Origin: Tetranychus cinnabarinus
Taxonomy: Eukaryota; Arthropoda; Arachnida; Trombidiformes; Tetranychidae
Direction: 5' to 3'
Assembly (NCBI GenBank): GCA_022266195.1
Contig: WHVY01000008.1
Coordinates: 2,232,001 to 2,296,000 of the forward strand
DNA: 64,000 nucleotides
The stretch's first letter is position 1. Each line of letters opens with the position of its first letter. A program made the translations under genes and the position numbers. This document shows, one piece after another, positions 60,310 to 64,000 of this stretch. The notes below the pieces were generated by a model that was not told the DNA's origin, did not search any database, and worked only from the letters and a program-made list of their open reading frames with translations.

Positions 60310-62201
60310 TTATGAGTTTACGTTGTTGTTTCTTGGTTCCATTATTATCTCCAAAGGTTCAACTGGTTTCAAAGTAATTTCCGCCTTTTGTGGAATGCTT
60401 CCATGTGGTCGAGTCGATCTTAAACTGAATTTACGAATGATTTGAATTGTAAAAATCTTTAGTTCTATCATTGCATAACGCCATCCAATACACATTCGAG
60501 GTCCGTAACCAAAAGGTATAAAAGCTGCTTTCGGTATTTTTGACGCATTTTCAGGGTTCCATCGATCAGGATCGTATTTTTTGGGATTGGGATAAACTTT
60601 TGGGTCGTGATGAGTGGCTTCAACTAAAATACCAACAATCGAACCTTTGATGAGTCTTTGTCCCTTTACCATGATATCATCTTCAAGCTCTCTTGCAAAA
60701 CCCCAGACTGGAGGATTCAATCGAAGTGATTCTTTTACGCATTGATCGAGATAAACGCACTCTTTCAGTTTATCCATATCATCTATCGGTGTGTCATCAG
60801 GGAAAAATTGAATAATCTCTTGATACAGTTTCTCTTGTACATCTAAATGATTGCCTGGAATGAAAGATGAATTAGAAACATTTATTTTAGACTGATCCAC
60901 AATTTTCAAGCAACATCAATCCAATCATTTATTAAAATCTTACCAAGATTGAATAGAGTCCAACGTATAGTGAGTTCTATTGTCTCATGTCCAGCTGCAA
61001 TAAGAGTGCTCATTTCATCGAGCAGTCCCTGGTCATCCACGGGTTTCCCATTCGCTGAACACCATTTCTTTCCCCTGTTGCAATTAGTTCGACTAATTTT
61101 TCTTTATCCTCCTTTAAATCATCTAAAGGTATACTTGCACTGGACTTCAAAATGACGTTCAAAGTACTTGTATGTATGTGATGGATCAAGTCAATTGGTT
61201 TATCGACTTCCTCATCCAACTGTTTACCAAATGATTCAACCTCTTGATACATATTCTTAACATGATCTCTCATCTTTCTAGTCGTGAAGAAAGGTTCAAT
61301 CAGCTTCCTTCGAACCTTCCAAAGTGCAGGTGCAGAACTTAACAGTCCATCTCGAATACCAACAAAATTACTAATCCTTGGTTTCCTCAAATTTTTCTTG
61401 TCCAAGATTTCCTATTAAAGAGAAAGTAAAAGGTCAATTAACAAAACAATGCCTTATAAAACGCAAACACAAATACATAGTTATGATAGTTAAAACGTTA
61501 AAAGTTGCGTTAAGATTCAGGTTTCACACCATTCTGGGTAGCCGGTTATGCTGAATTGGAATTGATTATAAAGTTCGATTATAATCGATTATAATGATTA
61601 TAATGCTTTTATAAAGTTCGAAGAATAGTTAGTCTCACAGAATTTTGATGTATAACTAACTTGATTGTGTTACTAACATTAAGCACTAACAATTACTTCA
61701 GTTTAGGTCTATTGTGTGTCAGAATTAGATTAGATTCGAATCAACACCCAAAGTAAGAATAAGTTATTTGGTGAAAAATCGATTGGGTTTTCAATTTACC
61801 TCTACTATTTCATGACCCGAAGCACAGACGATTGGAAACAGCGAAATCCATAAAACTGATAAAGAACGGCTTGGATCAGGACCAACCGTTTCACACAACT
61901 GTTTGGTTATAGACGCTGAAAAATATAAAACATTTAAATTGTTGTCATTTTGAGTGATTCGACTTGATCACTTACCTGCAAGGCTCTTCCTATCAATAGA
62001 GAACGGAAAATTTGGCCAAATTTGCCTCAAATGTCCGAGAAGGAAACTTTTTGGTTGATAATGGAATCCATGATAATGAATAACCATATAAATATAATGT
62101 AATAAAGGTTTCAATAGATGAACATAAATAAAATATGAAACAATTGAAAACAAAAGCAATTTCAATGCATCAACACTAAACAATCCACTGTAAAAAGCCA
62201 T
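60310..62201 (-). pseudogene. Cytochrome P450, copy 3, broken by a 181-bp deletion
   Basis: The exons are still recognisable: 61976-62201, 61800-61915, 60944-61411 and 60310-60854. Exon 3 is 468 bp against 649 bp in copy 2. The missing 181 bp correspond to 60 residues between QRMGNP and VDDQG plus one base, so the frame shifts and a stop follows within about ten codons (61010). After the break the I helix reads AAGHETIELTIRW. ExxR (KESLRLNPP), DPDRWNPENA and the haem loop PFGYGPRMCIGWRYA remain intact. Splice sites are intact. At most it could make a truncated N-terminal protein lacking the haem-binding site. Confidence 0.9.
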
Positions 62202-62219
62202 TGTAAATTTGGTAACCAA

Positions 62220-62760
62220 TTCAAGCCAAAACTTTAATCACAAATGTTGCTTAAAATTCTAAAATTGCTTGAAACAGTTACTATTTAACACAAAACGACA
62301 ATTGATTTTATAAGTATTTCCTTCTATTGAAAACCAAATTTACTAATCGGTGTAAATTCATAGTTTAAATGAATGTTACAACTAATCTGATTCTTCAATT
62401 GCCCTCTGGATATTTATTGCCCAACCTGCACGACAGTCTTGATGCCTAAAGATATTTCCACTGAATTTGTTCAATAAATGGGCAGATTAATATTGTGAAA
62501 TAAATATGAGACTTTATTTTAAGGAAACTTCTGCGTCAATAAAAACGATTACATTGTATAACAAAAACTAAATGGTTTGGGTTCATAACGGAGAAGGGCA
62601 AAACAGGCAAAATAGCGAAAACATGTTTGGGAATTTCCAACAACTTTGTTGTCAATAGATGGCGTTGCTTGACATCCCTCCCATTATTCCACAGGAACAT
62701 GTTTGCCTCTTCGAGAGCTCTGCTTTTTTAATTAATGTTTACAATTTAATTTAATTTAAT
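62220..62760. other. Upstream region of P450 copy 3
   Basis: The part up to about 62560 is homologous to the spacer upstream of copy 2. The rest (62570-62760) is less A+T-rich (AACGGAGAAGGGCAAAACAGG, AGATGGCGTTGCTTGACATC) and could be the 5' end of a plus-strand gene. Confidence 0.45.
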
Positions 62761-62776
62761 TTGTTTTATATTTACA

Positions 62777-62863
62777 GATTGGCGTTCATTATCGGTCCTG
62801 GCACCTCTGAAAACTATCAAAACCTGGAAACAAAGCAGGAAATCCACAAATAATGCTGAGGTA
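62777..62863 (+). other. Possible exon of a plus-strand gene
   Basis: TTTATATTTACAG precedes and GAG|GTAAGC ends this stretch. Only one frame is open across it (WRSLSVLAPLKTIKTWKQ...). A second candidate with ACTAACAG and AAAA|GTAAGG borders lies at 63895-63929. I could not find a start codon or a family match. It may be part of a gene that continues beyond the right edge, or chance. Confidence 0.25.
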
Positions 62864-63294
62864 AGCCCCCCTCCTTTCCTAACAAAATTCTCTCAAGGCT
62901 TTACGAAATAGCCTTACCTCAAGAAAAAATGTACCTCAAGAAATTATATGATAAAAAGTAAAAAGGAAATCTTTTTTCGGAAACGGCTTCCGTTTTTTTC
63001 TTTTTAATCAACTATTCCAATATTACGAATTTGACAATCAATCATCAATTTAAATTTAATTGAACCCACAAAATTGTATCGCCTGATATGATACCTACTG
63101 CTACTTACAAGGGAACGTTTTTAATGCGTACTCACCGATTTTAATGGGGGGTAGCGCAATCGATAGGTTGAAGGTTCCTTATTGATGGAATTTTGGTCCT
63201 TTTTCTGTAAATTTTGTGGTTCCTTAGATTTTTGGGTTTAAAGTTGAACCTTTAGGTTTATATTGAAAATTGTATTACGTAATTTTAACCAACT
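62864..63294. other. Non-coding region
   Basis: A+T-rich with a GGAAACGGCTTCCG hairpin at about 62980-62993. No gene is seen. Confidence 0.4.
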
Positions 63295-63370
63295 GCGGTG
63301 GCGCAGTTGGTAAGAGAGTAGTAAGTGAAGAAAGGGTTATGGGTTCGATACCTGCTTAGGGCTTTTTTTT
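63295..63370 (+). ncRNA. tRNA-like sequence (tRNA-derived, probably not a functional tRNA)
   Basis: A good A box (TGGCGCAGTTGG, 63299-63310) and a near-consensus B box (GGTTCGATACC, 63342-63352) are spaced as in tRNA genes, and T8 (63363-63370) follows as a Pol III terminator. The acceptor ends do not pair, and neither the T stem nor an anticodon stem pairs well. It may be a tRNA pseudogene or the head of a SINE. Confidence 0.45.
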
Positions 63371-63520
63371 GTTAAATTGTTTTTAATTGTTTTTTGATGT
63401 TTTTTAATGTTTTTTGATGTTTTTTGATGTTTTTTGATGTTTTTTGATGCTTTTTTTTGGTGTTTTGAGGTTTTTTTTGGAGTTTTTTTGGAGTTTTTGT
63501 CAGAGTTTTGAGATTTTTTC
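63371..63520. repeat. T-rich minisatellite
   Basis: Several tandem units of about 11 bp (TTTTTTGATGT) at about 63389-63450 degenerate into T- and TTTTGG-rich sequence. It lies immediately 3' of the tRNA-like sequence. Confidence 0.75.
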
Positions 63521-64000
63521 TTGGTTTTCTGGTTTTTAAGTCGGGATAAGTGTGATAAATAAGGTCATAGGTTACCATATGTTTCTTTTAACTGACTTTA
63601 AGCAATAGTTTTTCTTTACTGTGGTTTTCGCTTATGTTTTTTTGATTATTTACAATTGTTTATACAATTTAAATTTGTTTTTTGATAATTTTTGACGTTT
63701 TTTCACCAAATTCACCTCTAATTATTCAATTTTATTCGATATTTATACACAATTTATACAACTTTTATTTTCTTTGTTCACCTTCATCCTCCACCACACC
63801 CATTCATTGCTCTTATTTTATTTTGACCTCCAAATTTCATTCAATTATTCATTATTATTATAATTATTATTATTATCATCATATTTACTAACAGCGGTCA
63901 ACATTAGCTTTCCAAGCAAGCTGAAAAGTAAGGTTTTTATTTTAATTTATTTATTTATTCAATTGCTTATACTATTAGCTCTGTGAATAAGCTATTTTCA
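63521..64000. other. A+T-rich right edge of window
   Basis: No gene is supported. A trinucleotide ATT/ATA-rich run lies at 63848-63885. A possible short exon (63895-63929) lies between ACTAACAG and GTAAGG. Confidence 0.4.

Noticed and set aside
63372..63578. Lys-rich 68-codon minus-strand ORF
   Set aside because: It is a translation of the T-rich minisatellite.
1..64000. CRISPR arrays, operons or bacterial origin
   Set aside because: Spliced genes, an intron-bearing tRNA and animal gene families show eukaryotic nuclear DNA. The repeats here are gene-sized and not CRISPR-like.

Overview
This is a eukaryotic nuclear window: A+T-rich, with many spliced genes, mostly short introns (about 60-90 bp in the left half), GT-AG splice sites, an intron-containing tRNA-Tyr, and DNA transposons. 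The gene content (SEC5, VPS26, PSMB3, an N-terminal RASSF, hexosaminidase D, an SLC10 transporter, tandem P450s) is animal. Compact genes plus tandem P450s would suit an arthropod such as an acariform mite. That assignment is inference; no species marker is visible.

Left third (1-23,875): a tandem array, all on the minus strand, of two-exon genes that I could not match to a described family. Exon 1 (about 250 codons) encodes an all-cysteine RING-like finger, a second Cys/His cluster, a CxxC...CxxC zinc ribbon and a coiled coil. A phase-0 intron of 69-89 bp follows. Exon 2 (about 220-240 codons) encodes a helical/linker segment and one Tudor domain. Five copies look intact (E 8186-9722, F 11522-13022, G 15103-16661, H 19070-20619, J 22433-23875). 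One runs off the left edge (A). Pseudogenes and fragments lie between them (B, C, D, I and several Tudor tails). The order B-C-fragment-D-E recurs as F-C'-fragment-G-H about 9-11 kb further on, so the array grew by segmental duplication. Conserved non-coding blocks sit upstream and downstream of the copies. RING plus Tudor is the architecture of RNF17 and Drosophila Qin, which act in the germline piRNA pathway. A role here in RNA silencing or another germline conflict is inference.

Middle (24,750-45,199): single-copy housekeeping genes: an unrecognised 126-residue ORF (-), VPS26 (-), PSMB3 (-), intronless SEC5/EXOC2 (+), a PLPP-type lipid phosphatase (-), a nearly intact Merlin transposon with perfect 8-bp target duplications, hexosaminidase D (+) and a RASSF7/8-type protein (+).

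Right third: tRNA-Tyr, a six-exon SLC10 transporter with a 3.2-kb first intron, and three tandem P450 genes (-) with identical exon phases. The third P450 is broken by a 181-bp deletion. The right edge holds a tRNA-like sequence, a T-rich minisatellite and perhaps exons of a gene that continues outside.

Exon coordinates were worked out by hand from splice sites and frame, and most were checked by length and phase. Boundaries of degenerate relics are approximate.
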